A stretch of 64,000 bases of DNA from positions 62,001 through 126,000 of the forward strand of contig CAVXDY010000007.1 in the NCBI GenBank assembly GCA_963760715.1, in the 5' to 3' direction. How positions within the stretch are numbered: position 1 is the stretch's first letter; each line of letters opens with the position of its first letter. Below are positions 17,196-26,622 of this stretch, piece by piece. Made by a program: the position numbers and the translations under genes. Below the pieces are notes generated by a model, which saw only the letters and a program-made list of their open reading frames with translations, made no database searches and was not told where the DNA came from. This DNA is from CAVXDY01 sp963760715 (GTDB taxonomy: Bacteria; Actinomycetota; Thermoleophilia; Miltoncostaeales; Miltoncostaeaceae).

Positions 17196-17396
17196 ATGGA
17201 GCCACCCCGCAGACCCCCCTCCACCCCGTGGAACCGAGAGGCCGAGAGCGCCGTCCCGGCGACGCCACCGGGGTGGGAGGACTACCGCGCCGCCCGCGAG
17301 CGTTTCCTCCGGACGCTCCAGATCGACTCCCTCAACCGGCTGCTGGCCCGGCCCGAAGCCGGCCCCGGACGGTTCGACGCGGGCCGAGCGCCATGA
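17196..17396 (+). CDS. Small hypothetical protein (66 aa)
   Basis: Not recognised. A Pro-rich N-terminus is followed by a probable amphipathic helix, W-E-D-Y-R-A-A-R-E-R-F-L-R-T-L-Q, and a second short helix. The ATG has a strong CAGGAGG site 5 nt upstream. The stop overlaps the ATG of the next gene (CATGATG), which suggests translation coupling and supports a real gene. No membrane segment or cysteine pair is present. Confidence 0.55.
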   Translation: MEPPRRPPSTPWNREAESAVPATPPGWEDYRAARERFLRTLQIDSLNRLLARPEAGPGRFDAGRAP

Positions 17397-17831
17397 TGCT
17401 CACGGGCCAGGTGGCGCGCTACGTCGAACGCCTGGAACGAGCACGACCCCGCGGGGTGCGGCGAGTGCTTCGCGCCCCGGGGCGAGCGGCTCTGGCTGGT
17501 GTTCGCGCCCTCGCACCTGAGCGGCGACCCCTTCCCGCGCTTCTCCGGCCGCGCCGAGGTGGCGTCCGCGATCGCCGACTTCATGCGATCGGTGCCGGAC
17601 CTGCGCGTCAACGTCGTGGCCCTCAGCGAGGGCAGCGACGACCGGGTCTGGACCGAGTGGCGCCTCACCGGGACCCACCTCGAGGACTGGGGCGACTGGA
17701 TCGCCGACGGCGAGCCGGTCGACCTCCACGGGGTGTCCATCTTCACGCTCGGCCCGGAGGGGATCGTCCTGGAGCGCGTGTACTGGGACACGCTGCTCAT
17801 GATCGGCGCGGCGCCGGCGCTGGCGGGATAG
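17393..17831 (+). CDS. SnoaL-like / NTF2-fold protein, frameshifted
   Basis: An NTF2-like protein of about 145 residues after correction. It begins G-Q-V-A-R-Y-V-E, and after the break reads A-W-N-E-H-D-P, the usual start of SnoaL-like domains; it ends with F-T-L-G-P-E-G-I-V-L-E-R-V-Y-W-D. One extra base lies at about 17429, in the context GTC-GAA-C. Proteins of this fold are cyclases, isomerases or small ligand binders; no catalytic pair can be assigned. Two ATGs (17393, 17396) are possible starts. Confidence 0.7.
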
Positions 17832-17832
17832 C

Positions 17833-20616
17833 TCACCCGCCATCGGGCCCGCGGGGGGCGTCGTCGTCGCGGGCGAAGCGGCGCACCAGCTGGGCGCGCG
17901 AGCGCACGCCGAGCTTGCGGTACACGCTGCTCAGGTGGCGCTCGATGGTCTTCTCGGACAGGAACAGGCGCGCCGCGGCCTCGCGATTGGTGACCCCTCG
18001 CGCCACGGCGTGCGCCACCTGGAGCTCCCGCGCCGAGAGCTCGCCGGAGGGGCGGACCCGGCTCCCGGGGCGGAGGGGCATCCCGCTGGCCGCGATCTCC
18101 TCGCGCGCCTGCGCCGCCCACGGCACGGCGCCCAGCTCCTGGAACGTGGTGAGCGCCCGGCCGAGCTGCGCCCGCGCCTCCGCGCGCCGCCCCGCACGCC
18201 GAAGCCGCGCGCCGTAGAGCAGCTCCGTCCGCGCCCGCTCGAAGGGCATGGGCAGCCCCTCGTGCAGCGTGAGCGCCTCGCCGAAGTGCCGGTCGATGTC
18301 GTCGTCGATCAGGCCGCGGCACCGGGAGCTGGCCGCGCGCGCCCACCTCCCCCCGGTGCGTTCCGCCTGCACGGCCAGGGTGGCGAGCGCGCGGCGCGCG
18401 CTCGCGGGCTGGCCCAGCCGTGCGTAGGCCTCCACGAGATCCGGCCGCCACATCACGATGGCGGGCTCCTCGAATCCGGCGTCGCGGGTGATCTCGACCA
18501 GCGGCTCGAGGTGGGCCACGGCCGCGGCCGGCCGGCCGAGGCCCTGCTCCAGCAGCCCCAGCGCGAAGCCGCGATAGGTCGCGATCGACCCCAGCCCCAG
18601 CTCGTCGGCCAACTCCGATGCGCGGCGCACGTTGGCCCGGCAGTCGTCGGCCCGCCCGAGCGCCGCCTCGATCGTGGCCAGGGTGATGAGCGCGAAGCCC
18701 AGGGATCCGCGCTGGCCGGTCTCCTCGAGCGCCCGCACCGCGTCCTGGGCCCGGGCCTCGGCGTCCGGCCAGCGACCGCGCCGGAAGTCCAGCTCGGCGC
18801 CGAAGGCCTGGGGGGGACCGAGGAAGGCCAGCGAGCCCGACTCGCGCGCGCGGCCGACCCATCTGTCGAGATACCGCCCGCCGCGCTCGAAGTCGCCCAG
18901 CCAGGTCGTGGGCCTGAGCGACACCACCAGGCTCTGCCCCAGCGGGGTCAGCGGATCGATCTCGTCGAGGAAGGCGTCGAGGGCGGCGAAGGCCTCCCGC
19001 GCCTCCCGCGCCCGGCCGGCCACGGTGAGGGCGCTCGCCAGCAGGACGGCCACGTAGGGCGACGCCTCGTCGCTCGCGATCAGGATCCGGTGCGCCTCCT
19101 GCATGCAGCGCAGCGACTCGTGACCGTGGCCCGCCATGGTCCGCGACAGGCCCGCCGTGGCCAGCATCTCGGCGGCGACGACCGGATCCGAGCCGCGCGC
19201 CGTCCGGGCCTCGCGCAGGAGGAGGTCGTAGGCGTCGTCGGTGCTCGTGGTCATGAGCGTGACCAGACCGCGGAGGTGGGCCGTCTCGGCGCGCACCGAC
19301 GGGTCGGGCCCCGACTCCCAGAGCCGCTCGAGCAGGGCCGATCCGCGAGCCGCGTCCCCGGCGGCCATCGCGAGCCGGGCGGCCCTCAGCAGGTCCCGGC
19401 CCGACCGCAGCGGATCCGCCGCGACGGTGGCCGCCCGCGCCAGGAAGGTCGCGGCCGTCGCGTACCCGGTGCGCGCGGCGGCGCGCGTCGCCGCGGCCTC
19501 GAGCGCCGCGGCCACGACGTCGTCGGGGCCGACGGCCGCCTCGGCCAGGTGCCAGGCGCGCTGCTCGACGTCCCGGTCGCGGTCGAGGGTCTCCGCCAGC
19601 GCCCGGTGGGCGTCGCGGCGCTCGGCGGGCTCCATCAGCTCGAGCGCGATCGGCCGCAGGAGCGGGTGGCGCAGGCGCGCGACGTCTCCGTCCAGGGTGA
19701 GGAACCCGGCCGCCTCGGCGGCCACGAGGTCCCCGGTGTCGCCGCCCAGGCGCTCGACGGCCCCGACGATCGCCCCGGTGGGCGCGCCGTCGCCGACCGC
19801 GGCCACGCCCAGCGCCCGCCGGGCGCCGGGGTCGAGGCTCTCCACGCGGCGGCGGTAGGCCTCGACGACGGCCTCGCCGGGCCGCAGGGGCCGCGGCAGC
19901 GGGACCCCGCCGGCACGCTCGCCGCCACTCAGGGCGGCGGGCAGCTCGATGAGCGCGAGCGGGTTCCCGCCGGCCATGTCGAGGATCTCGCGCGCGACCG
20001 CCGGGGCCAGCGGCTGGGAGGCCGTCACGGCCTCCAGCAGGGCCATCGAGTCCTCCTCGCCGAGCGGGGGGAGCTCGAGGTTCTCGACCTCGGGCATGGG
20101 AAGCCGCTCGGGCGGCTGCTCCCGCGACGTGACGAGCATCGCGATGGGCTCGTCCGCGATCCGGCGCGCGCAGAAGACCAGCGCCTCCCGGCTCGGCGGG
20201 TCCACCCAGTGGCCGTCGTCGATGAGGATCAGAACCGGGCCGTCGGCGGCGACGGCGCCCAGCAGGCTCAGGGTGGCGGCGTAGGCGGCGTACCGGTCGG
20301 ACGCCGCCGGGGGGCCCAGGGCGAGCGCCGCCCGGAGCGCGGCCCGCTGGGGGTCGGGGATCTGGTCGATCCTGGCGAGCACGGGCCGCAGCACGTCGCC
20401 CAGGGCCGCGAAGGCGAGCCGGGACTCCGACTCGACGCCCCGGGCGGCGAGGATGCGCAGGCCCCCCTCCCGCCCCACCCGCCGCGCCACCTCCAGGAGG
20501 GCGCTCTTGCCGATCCCGGGCGCCCCGCGGAGGACCAGGGCCCGCCCGCGGCCGGCGCGCGCGTCCCCGATGAGGCCGTGGATGGCGTCGATCTCATGCG
20601 ATCGCCCCACAAGCAC
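17833..20616 (-). CDS. Large LuxR-family regulator with AAA ATPase and TPR-like repeats
   Basis: A 927-residue LAL-type transcription regulator. An N-terminal AAA ATPase domain has Walker A G-A-P-G-I-G-K-S (about residue 30) and Walker B L-I-L-I-D-D-G-H. A long Ala/Leu/Arg-rich middle part (about 350-840) is predicted to form TPR-like helical repeats. The C-terminal GerE helix-turn-helix is clear: L-S-A-R-E-L-Q-V-A, then T-N-R-E-A-A and L-S-E-K-T-I-E-R-H-L. The GTG at 20616 follows the GDPD stop by 20 nt, so both are probably co-transcribed. Inducer unknown. Confidence 0.88.
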   Translation of the reverse strand: MLVGRSHEIDAIHGLIGDARAGRGRALVLRGAPGIGKSALLEVARRVGREGGLRILAARGVESESRLAFAALGDVLRPVLARIDQIPDPQRAALRAALALGPPAASDRYAAYAATLSLLGAVAADGPVLILIDDGHWVDPPSREALVFCARRIADEPIAMLVTSREQPPERLPMPEVENLELPPLGEEDSMALLEAVTASQPLAPAVAREILDMAGGNPLALIELPAALSGGERAGGVPLPRPLRPGEAVVEAYRRRVESLDPGARRALGVAAVGDGAPTGAIVGAVERLGGDTGDLVAAEAAGFLTLDGDVARLRHPLLRPIALELMEPAERRDAHRALAETLDRDRDVEQRAWHLAEAAVGPDDVVAAALEAAATRAAARTGYATAATFLARAATVAADPLRSGRDLLRAARLAMAAGDAARGSALLERLWESGPDPSVRAETAHLRGLVTLMTTSTDDAYDLLLREARTARGSDPVVAAEMLATAGLSRTMAGHGHESLRCMQEAHRILIASDEASPYVAVLLASALTVAGRAREAREAFAALDAFLDEIDPLTPLGQSLVVSLRPTTWLGDFERGGRYLDRWVGRARESGSLAFLGPPQAFGAELDFRRGRWPDAEARAQDAVRALEETGQRGSLGFALITLATIEAALGRADDCRANVRRASELADELGLGSIATYRGFALGLLEQGLGRPAAAVAHLEPLVEITRDAGFEEPAIVMWRPDLVEAYARLGQPASARRALATLAVQAERTGGRWARAASSRCRGLIDDDIDRHFGEALTLHEGLPMPFERARTELLYGARLRRAGRRAEARAQLGRALTTFQELGAVPWAAQAREEIAASGMPLRPGSRVRPSGELSARELQVAHAVARGVTNREAAARLFLSEKTIERHLSSVYRKLGVRSRAQLVRRFARDDDAPRGPDGG

Positions 20617-20636
20617 GGCAGGCCCTCCCGGGCGCC

Positions 20637-21374
20637 CTAGGTTGTCCCGACCTCCGAGGCGCGCACGGCCTGCAGCACGTCGGCCAGGGCGGCGGGTCGG
20701 TTGGTGACGATGCCGTTGACGTCGCACTCGATCAGGCGCCGCATCTCGTCCGGGTCGTCCACGGTCCACGCGAAGACGGCGAACCCGTGGCGGTGCATGT
20801 GGTCGACCATCCCCTCGTTCACCAGCTCGTAGGGCACGCCCACGCCGGCGGCGACCGACTGGCTCACGGCGTCCCCCATCGCGAGGCTCGCGAGCGCCGC
20901 GGCGGAGTCGACGAGGTGGATGCGGGGGCTCTCCGGCGTGAGCTGCTCGAGCTCCTCCCACACCTCGGGGAGGAACGAGATGAAGGTCACCGCCTCCCGC
21001 ATCCCGGCGTCGCGCACGGCCTGGACCGTGGCGGCCACGATGTCGGTCTCCTTGATGTCGACGTTCACGCGCACGCGGCCGCGGGCCAGGTCGAGCATCT
21101 CGGCCAGCGTGGGGATCGCCTGCCCGTCACCGGCGTCCAGGGCGCGCGCGGCCACGGCCGACATCTCCCTCAGGGGCCCCGTCCCGGAGGTCGTGCGGTC
21201 GACCTCCGCGTCGTGGAGGATCAGCAGCGCGCCGTCCGAGGTCCGCCGGACATCGCACTCCACCACGTCGGCGCCCTGGGCGATCGCCAGCTCGAAGGCG
21301 GCGGGGGTGTTCTCCGGCCGCTCGGCCGACGCGCCCCGGTGGGCGACCTTCCACAACCTCCGCGACGTCCCCAT
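20637..21374 (-). CDS. Glycerophosphodiester phosphodiesterase
   Basis: A 245-residue GDPD-family TIM barrel that hydrolyses glycerophosphodiesters to glycerol-3-phosphate and an alcohol. H-R-G-A-S-x-x-x-P-E-N-T (about residue 12), V-E-C-D-V-R-x-T-x-D-G and L-H-D supply the catalytic and metal residues. No signal peptide is seen, so it is cytoplasmic. A TAGGAT hexamer 6 nt before the ATG predicts a leaderless transcript. Confidence 0.92.
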   Translation of the reverse strand: MGTSRRLWKVAHRGASAERPENTPAAFELAIAQGADVVECDVRRTSDGALLILHDAEVDRTTSGTGPLREMSAVAARALDAGDGQAIPTLAEMLDLARGRVRVNVDIKETDIVAATVQAVRDAGMREAVTFISFLPEVWEELEQLTPESPRIHLVDSAAALASLAMGDAVSQSVAAGVGVPYELVNEGMVDHMHRHGFAVFAWTVDDPDEMRRLIECDVNGIVTNRPAALADVLQAVRASEVGTT

Positions 21375-21380
21375 CGCACG

Positions 21381-21386
21381 ATCCTA
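21381..21386 (-). promoter_or_regulatory. Leaderless -10 element (TAGGAT) of the GDPD gene
   Basis: On the minus strand TAGGAT ends 6 nt before the ATG at 21374. Confidence 0.45.
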
Positions 21387-21438
21387 CGCCCGCTTCCGAA
21401 ACGGTGCCTACGACACGGGAGGCCCGCCGCCGGGCGGG

Positions 21439-21444
21439 TAAGCT
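21439..21444 (+). promoter_or_regulatory. Leaderless -10 element (TAAGCT) of the ubiA-ccm-hem operon
   Basis: TAAGCT ends 6 nt before the GTG of the UbiA gene, the first gene of the heme/cytochrome operon. Confidence 0.45.
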
Positions 21445-21450
21445 GCCTGC

Positions 21451-22338
<888 letters not shown>

Positions 22339-22343
22339 GGCGG

Positions 22344-23042
22344 ACGGAGCTCGTCCGGGCCGACGGCCTGGTCAAGCGCTTCGGCGAGCGCCGGGCGGTC
22401 GATCGCGTTGACGTCCGGCTCGCCGCCGGAGAGTGCCTCGCGGTGCTGGGTCCGAACGGGGCGGGCAAGAGCACCCTGCTGCGCATGCTCGCCACCCTGC
22501 TGCGGCCCGACGAGGGCGCCCTCGCCGTCGCCGGCCACGTCTGCCCCGACGGCGCCGGCGCGGCGCGCGCGGAGATCGGCTACCTCGGCCACGACCCGCT
22601 CGTCTACCTCGACCTGACGGCGCGTCAGAACCTGGAGCTCTACGCCGACCTCTACGGCCTGTCGGAGCCCGGCGAGCGCATCGACGACGCGCTCGACCGG
22701 GTCGACCTCCTCGCCCGCTCCTACGACCCCGTGCGGGGGTTCAGTCGCGGCATGGCCCAGCGCCTGGGCCTGGCGCGCACCCTCCTCCACGAGCCGAGCC
22801 TGCTCCTGCTGGACGAGCCCTACGCCGGGCTCGACGTGGCCGGCGCGCGGCTCCTGGACGGCGTGCTCGCCGAGGCGCGCCGCGACCGCGGGGTGGTCAT
22901 CGTGACCCACGAGGTGGAGCGCGGGGTGGACCTGGCGCAGCGGGTGCTGGTGCTCCGCGCCGGGCGCGCGGTCCTGTCCGAGCCCACCGGGTCGGAGGAC
23001 GGGGCCGCGTTCCGCGCGCGGTACGAGGAGCTGGTCGCGTGA
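22344..23042 (+). CDS. ccmA: Heme exporter ATP-binding protein CcmA (ABC transporter)
   Basis: ATPase of the CcmABCD complex, which supports heme delivery for cytochrome c maturation (System I). About 230 residues with Walker A G-P-N-G-A-G-K-S, ABC signature F-S-R-G-M-A-Q-R-L, Walker B L-L-L-L-D-E-P-Y-A-G-L-D and the H-loop T-H-E. No ATG, GTG or TTG lies in frame between the ubiA stop and the first conserved residues. I place the start at an ACG (22344), but the true start is uncertain. ccmB overlaps by 4 nt. Confidence 0.85.
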   Translation, partial: TELVRADGLVKRFGERRAVDRVDVRLAAGECLAVLGPNGAGKSTLLRMLATLLRPDEGALAVAGHVCPDGAGAARAEIGYLGHDPLVYLDLTARQNLELYADLYGLSEPGERIDDALDRVDLLARSYDPVRGFSRGMAQRLGLARTLLHEPSLLLLDEPYAGLDVAGARLLDGVLAEARRDRGVVIVTHEVERGVDLAQRVLVLRAGRAVLSEPTGSEDGAAFRARYEELVA

Positions 23043-23737
23043 GCGCCGCCAACCCGAGCTGGCGGCGTCAGCTGCGCGCCCTGCTGCTGAAGGACCTGCG
23101 CCTCGAGCTCCGGACGCGCGACACCGTGGTGGCGATGGTCCTCTTCGCGATCGTGGCGATGGTGATCTTCCAGTTCGCCTTCGGCTCGCGCCAGGACGAC
23201 CTCAGCCCCTTCGCCGGGGGCATCCTGTGGGCCACGCTGGCGCTCACCGCCGTGCTCGGGGTGGGGCGCTCGTGGGTCCCCGAGCGCGAGCAGCGGGTGC
23301 TCGACGGGATCCTCGTGGCGCCCGTGCCGCGCCTCGTCCTGATGGTGGCGAAGGCCGGGGCGATCATCGGCTACCTGGTGGCGGTCGAGATCGTGGCGGT
23401 GCCGCTGCTGGCCGTGTTCTTCCTGAAGGGATCGGTTCCCGCCGACCTCGCGCTGATCGCCGTTGTGTGCCTGCTGGCCGACGTCGGCATCGCGCTCCTG
23501 GGCTCCCTCTTCGCCTGCCTTTCGCTCTTCGCGCGGGCCCGCGAGCTGCTCCTCCCGGTGCTCCTCCTGCCCTCGCTGCTGCCCGTGGTGATCGCCGCCG
23601 CGGGCGCGACTCATGCGGTCTCAGCAGGGACGAACGACCTGGCGGAGTACCGGGGCTATTGCCTGTTCCTGGGGGTCTATGCGGTAATCTTCGGGCTTGT
23701 GGCCTACGCGACGTACGACCATGTCTTCGATGACTGA
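23039..23737 (+). CDS. ccmB: Heme exporter permease CcmB
   Basis: A 232-residue membrane subunit with six predicted helices, partner of CcmA. Family features are the L-L-L-K-D-L-R-L-E-L-R-T-R-D N-terminal cytoplasmic part, the R-E-Q-x-V-L-D-G-I-L segment and the L-L-L-P-V-L-L-L-P-S-L-L-P-V helix. GTG at 23039 overlaps the ccmA stop. The 3' end overlaps ccmC by 17 nt. Confidence 0.9.
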   Translation: MSAANPSWRRQLRALLLKDLRLELRTRDTVVAMVLFAIVAMVIFQFAFGSRQDDLSPFAGGILWATLALTAVLGVGRSWVPEREQRVLDGILVAPVPRLVLMVAKAGAIIGYLVAVEIVAVPLLAVFFLKGSVPADLALIAVVCLLADVGIALLGSLFACLSLFARARELLLPVLLLPSLLPVVIAAAGATHAVSAGTNDLAEYRGYCLFLGVYAVIFGLVAYATYDHVFDD

Positions 23738-24428
23738 CGCGCGTCCTGCCCGGCTCCTGGCGATCACCGGCACGGTCACCGCGGCACTTACGGCCCTTGC
23801 CGTTTTTGGAGTCTTCTTCGTGGCCCCCGAGGACGCCGACCAGGGGATCATCCAGAAGATCTTCTACTTCCACGTCGCGATCGCCGTCACCTCGATGCTG
23901 GCGTTCGGCGTGGGGTGCGTGGCCGCGATCCTCTACCTGCGCTCCCGCGAGGAGCGCTACGACGAGGTCTCGTCCGTCTCGGTCGGCATCGGGCTGGGCA
24001 TGGCGGTGCTGGTGGTGATCACCGGCTCGATCTGGGCCAAGGCCTCGTGGGGCACCTGGTGGGTCTGGAGCGACCCGCGGCTGGTGACCTTCCTGATCGT
24101 GCTCCTGCTCTACGCGGCCTACTTCGTGCTGCGGTCGTCGGCCGAAGGCGAGCGGCGCTTCCGCTACTCGGCGATCTACGCCATCGCGGCCTTCGCCTCG
24201 GTGCCGCTGTCGTTCTACTCGGTGCGGGTGGCCCGCTCGTTCGTGCACCCCGTCGTGTTCACCCAGAGGGGCGCCAACATGCCGGACACGATGCTCGTCT
24301 GGTTCGTGGTCAGCCAGCTCGCGGTGATCGGCGTGTTCCTCACGGTCCTGCAGCTCGAGCTCATCCAGCGCCGCGCCGACAAGGCCCTGCGCCGGGCGAA
24401 GCGGGGCCTCGAGGCCGCGCTCTCGTGA
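23721..24428 (+). CDS. ccmC: Heme exporter/heme-handling protein CcmC
   Basis: A six-helix membrane protein of about 235 residues that presents heme to the chaperone CcmE. It carries the Trp-rich motif W-G-T-W-W-V-W and two conserved His flanking it, in Y-F-H-V-A and F-V-H-P-V. An extra Ser sits between the last Trp and the Asp of the usual W-x-W-D. ATGs at 23721 and 23730 are both in frame; both lie inside ccmB. No ccmE, ccmF or ccmH is seen in this window. Confidence 0.92.
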   Translation: MSSMTDARPARLLAITGTVTAALTALAVFGVFFVAPEDADQGIIQKIFYFHVAIAVTSMLAFGVGCVAAILYLRSREERYDEVSSVSVGIGLGMAVLVVITGSIWAKASWGTWWVWSDPRLVTFLIVLLLYAAYFVLRSSAEGERRFRYSAIYAIAAFASVPLSFYSVRVARSFVHPVVFTQRGANMPDTMLVWFVVSQLAVIGVFLTVLQLELIQRRADKALRRAKRGLEAALS

Positions 24429-24640
24429 GCGAGGGTGCCAAGTACGTGGTCGCCGCCTACGGGGTGGTCCTCTTCGCCCTGGTGATGTACGTCGTCGCCA
24501 TCGGCATGAAGGCCGGGCGGATGGCGCGCGAGGCGGAGCTGCTCGCGCGGCTGGTGGACCGCAAGGTGGCGCCCGAGAGCGGCGATCCGGAGGTCGCCGA
24601 GGACCTCTCCCCGAGCGACGCCAGGGCGGTCCGGCCATGA
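24425..24640 (+). CDS. CcmD-like small membrane protein
   Basis: A 71-residue protein with one transmembrane helix (about residues 7-27), then a charged cytoplasmic helix with a Glu/Arg-rich stretch. Size, topology and position after ccmC match CcmD, which holds the CcmABC complex together; the sequence itself is too short to prove this. It overlaps ccmC and the next gene by 4 nt each. Confidence 0.7.
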   Translation: MSEGAKYVVAAYGVVLFALVMYVVAIGMKAGRMAREAELLARLVDRKVAPESGDPEVAEDLSPSDARAVRP

Positions 24641-25326
24641 GCGGCAGCCGCGTCGCCCCCGGCCGCCCCGCGGGGCCCGGCAAGGTCTTCTACCCCATGT
24701 TCGTCGACCTCGAGGGCCGGCGCTGCCTGGTCGTGGGCGGGGGCCCGGTGGCGACCGAGAAGGTCGAGAAGCTGCTCGACCACGGCGCCGTCGTGCGCCT
24801 GGTGTCGCCCCGCCTGAGCACCGGGCTGGAGGAGATGGCGGGCCGGGGCGCCGTCGCCGAGGTCCACCGGCGCGCCTACCGGCCCGAGGACCTGAACGAC
24901 TGCTTCCTGGTCATCGCGGCCACCAACCTCGACGCGATCAACCGCATGGTGTGGCAGGACGCCGAGGCCCGGAACCTCCTCTGCAACATCGTCAACGTGC
25001 CGCCGCTCTGCAACTTCATCGTGCCGTCCATCGTGCGGCGCGGGGAGCTGGCCCTGGCCGTGTCCACGGGGGGCGCCAGCCCGGTGGTGGCCAAGCACAT
25101 CCGCCGGCAGCTCGAGGCGGCCTACGGGCCCGAGTGGGGCAGCCTCACGGCCCTGCTGCGCGACCTGCGCGACGAGCTCAAGGACCGCTACCCCGACATG
25201 CCCGGCCGCCGGGACGCGGTGGAGCGGCTGATGGGGACCGACGTGGTGCGACGTCTCGCCGAGGGCGACGAGGACGGCGCCCGCGAGCTGGCGCGGATGG
25301 TGCTCGAGATCGGGGTGCCGGCGTGA
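24637..25326 (+). CDS. Precorrin-2 dehydrogenase/sirohydrochlorin ferrochelatase-like (SirC/CysG N-domain)
   Basis: A 229-residue NAD-dependent enzyme that oxidises precorrin-2 to sirohydrochlorin. The Rossmann motif V-V-G-G-G-P-V-A-x-x-K (residues 32-42) and the N-I-V-N-V-P-P-L-C-N-F-I-V-P-S-I dimerisation segment are diagnostic. The final 60 residues follow the Met8p/SirC C-terminal helices. With the fused CobA downstream it would give a siroheme or alternative heme branch from uroporphyrinogen III. Confidence 0.9.
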   Translation: MSGSRVAPGRPAGPGKVFYPMFVDLEGRRCLVVGGGPVATEKVEKLLDHGAVVRLVSPRLSTGLEEMAGRGAVAEVHRRAYRPEDLNDCFLVIAATNLDAINRMVWQDAEARNLLCNIVNVPPLCNFIVPSIVRRGELALAVSTGGASPVVAKHIRRQLEAAYGPEWGSLTALLRDLRDELKDRYPDMPGRRDAVERLMGTDVVRRLAEGDEDGARELARMVLEIGVPA

Positions 25327-26600
25327 CGCTCCTGGTCCTGGGCCTCTCCCACAAGACCGCTCCGGTGGAGCAGCGCGAGAAGGCCGCTCTGACCGACGAG
25401 GGCATGCGCGCCCTCCTTCGGGAGCTGCGCGAGGAGGAGTCCGTGACCGAGGTGGTCGCGCTCTCCACCTGCAACCGCACCGAGATCTACGCCGCCGCCG
25501 TCGATCCCGGCGCGGCCGAGGACGTCGTGGCGCGCAGCCTGGTGACCCACTCCCAGATCTCCCCGGACGAGCTGGCCTGCGCCCGCTACCTGCTGCGCGA
25601 CGAACGCGCGGCGGCGCAGCTCTTCCGGGTGGCCTCCAGCCTCGACTCGATGGTGGTGGGGGAGAGCGAGATCCAGGGCCAGGTGCGCGCGGCATGGGAC
25701 CTCGCCACCGAGGAGGAGACCTCGGGCCCGATGCTCAACCGGCTGTTCCGCCAGGCGCTGGAGGTGGGCAAGCAGGTGCGCACCGAGACGCGCATCGCCG
25801 CGGGGCCGACCTCGGTGTCGGCGGTGGCCGTTGAGCTGGCCGAGGAGGTGCTGGACGACCTGCCGGGATGCTCGGTGCTGGTGATCGGCGCCGGGAAGAT
25901 GGCCGAGGCGACCGCCCTGGCGCTGGTGCGCCACCAGGTCCGCGAGGTGGTCGTGGCCAACCGCACCGTGGGCACGGCGCGCGAGCTGGCCGCCCGGGTC
26001 GGGGGCCGGGGCGTCGGCTTCGACCGGCTGGCGCAGGAGCTCGAGGCGGCCGACATCGTCATCTCCTCCACCGACGCGCCGCACGCCGTCCTGCGCCGCG
26101 CCGACCTCGAGCCGGTGGTGACGGCGCGCGCCGGCCGTCCCATGGTGATCGTGGACATCGCGGTGCCGCGCGACGTCGAGGCGTCGGCGGCCGAGCTGGA
26201 GGGCGTCTGCCTGTTCGACATCGACGACCTCGAGCGGGTCGTGGAGGCCAACCTCAACGGCCGGCGCCTGGAGGCCGAGCGCGGCGAGGGCTTCGTCCTG
26301 GGCGCGGTCCAGGGCTTCGCCGCCTGGCGGCGCGGGCTGGCCGCCGGGCCGGCGATCTCGTCGCTGCGAGCCCGCGCCGAGGAGATCCGCCGCGCCGAGC
26401 TCGGGCGGATGGAGGGGCAGTGGGACGATCTGTCGCCCGCCGATCGCGAGCGGCTCGAGGGGCTCACCAAGGGCATCGTCAACAAGCTCCTGCACGAGCC
26501 CACGGTCCGGATGCGGGCGGCGGCCATCGACGGGGACGACCTCCGGCACCTGGAGAGCCTGCGCCACCTCTTCGGCCTCGAGGCTCCCACCGGTCCCTGA
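25323..26600 (+). CDS. hemA: Glutamyl-tRNA reductase HemA
   Basis: Catalyses the first committed step of C5 tetrapyrrole synthesis, glutamyl-tRNA to glutamate-1-semialdehyde. 425 residues. The catalytic Cys50 sits in S-T-C-N-R-T-E, the G-E-x-E-I-x-G-Q-V segment follows, and the NADPH motif V-I-G-A-G-K-M-A is near residue 185. A C-terminal dimerisation helix is present. GTG at 25323 overlaps the previous stop by 4 nt. Confidence 0.95.
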   Translation: MTLLVLGLSHKTAPVEQREKAALTDEGMRALLRELREEESVTEVVALSTCNRTEIYAAAVDPGAAEDVVARSLVTHSQISPDELACARYLLRDERAAAQLFRVASSLDSMVVGESEIQGQVRAAWDLATEEETSGPMLNRLFRQALEVGKQVRTETRIAAGPTSVSAVAVELAEEVLDDLPGCSVLVIGAGKMAEATALALVRHQVREVVVANRTVGTARELAARVGGRGVGFDRLAQELEAADIVISSTDAPHAVLRRADLEPVVTARAGRPMVIVDIAVPRDVEASAAELEGVCLFDIDDLERVVEANLNGRRLEAERGEGFVLGAVQGFAAWRRGLAAGPAISSLRARAEEIRRAELGRMEGQWDDLSPADRERLEGLTKGIVNKLLHEPTVRMRAAAIDGDDLRHLESLRHLFGLEAPTGP

Positions 26601-26622
26601 CCGTCTCCGGCGGGGCGATGCG

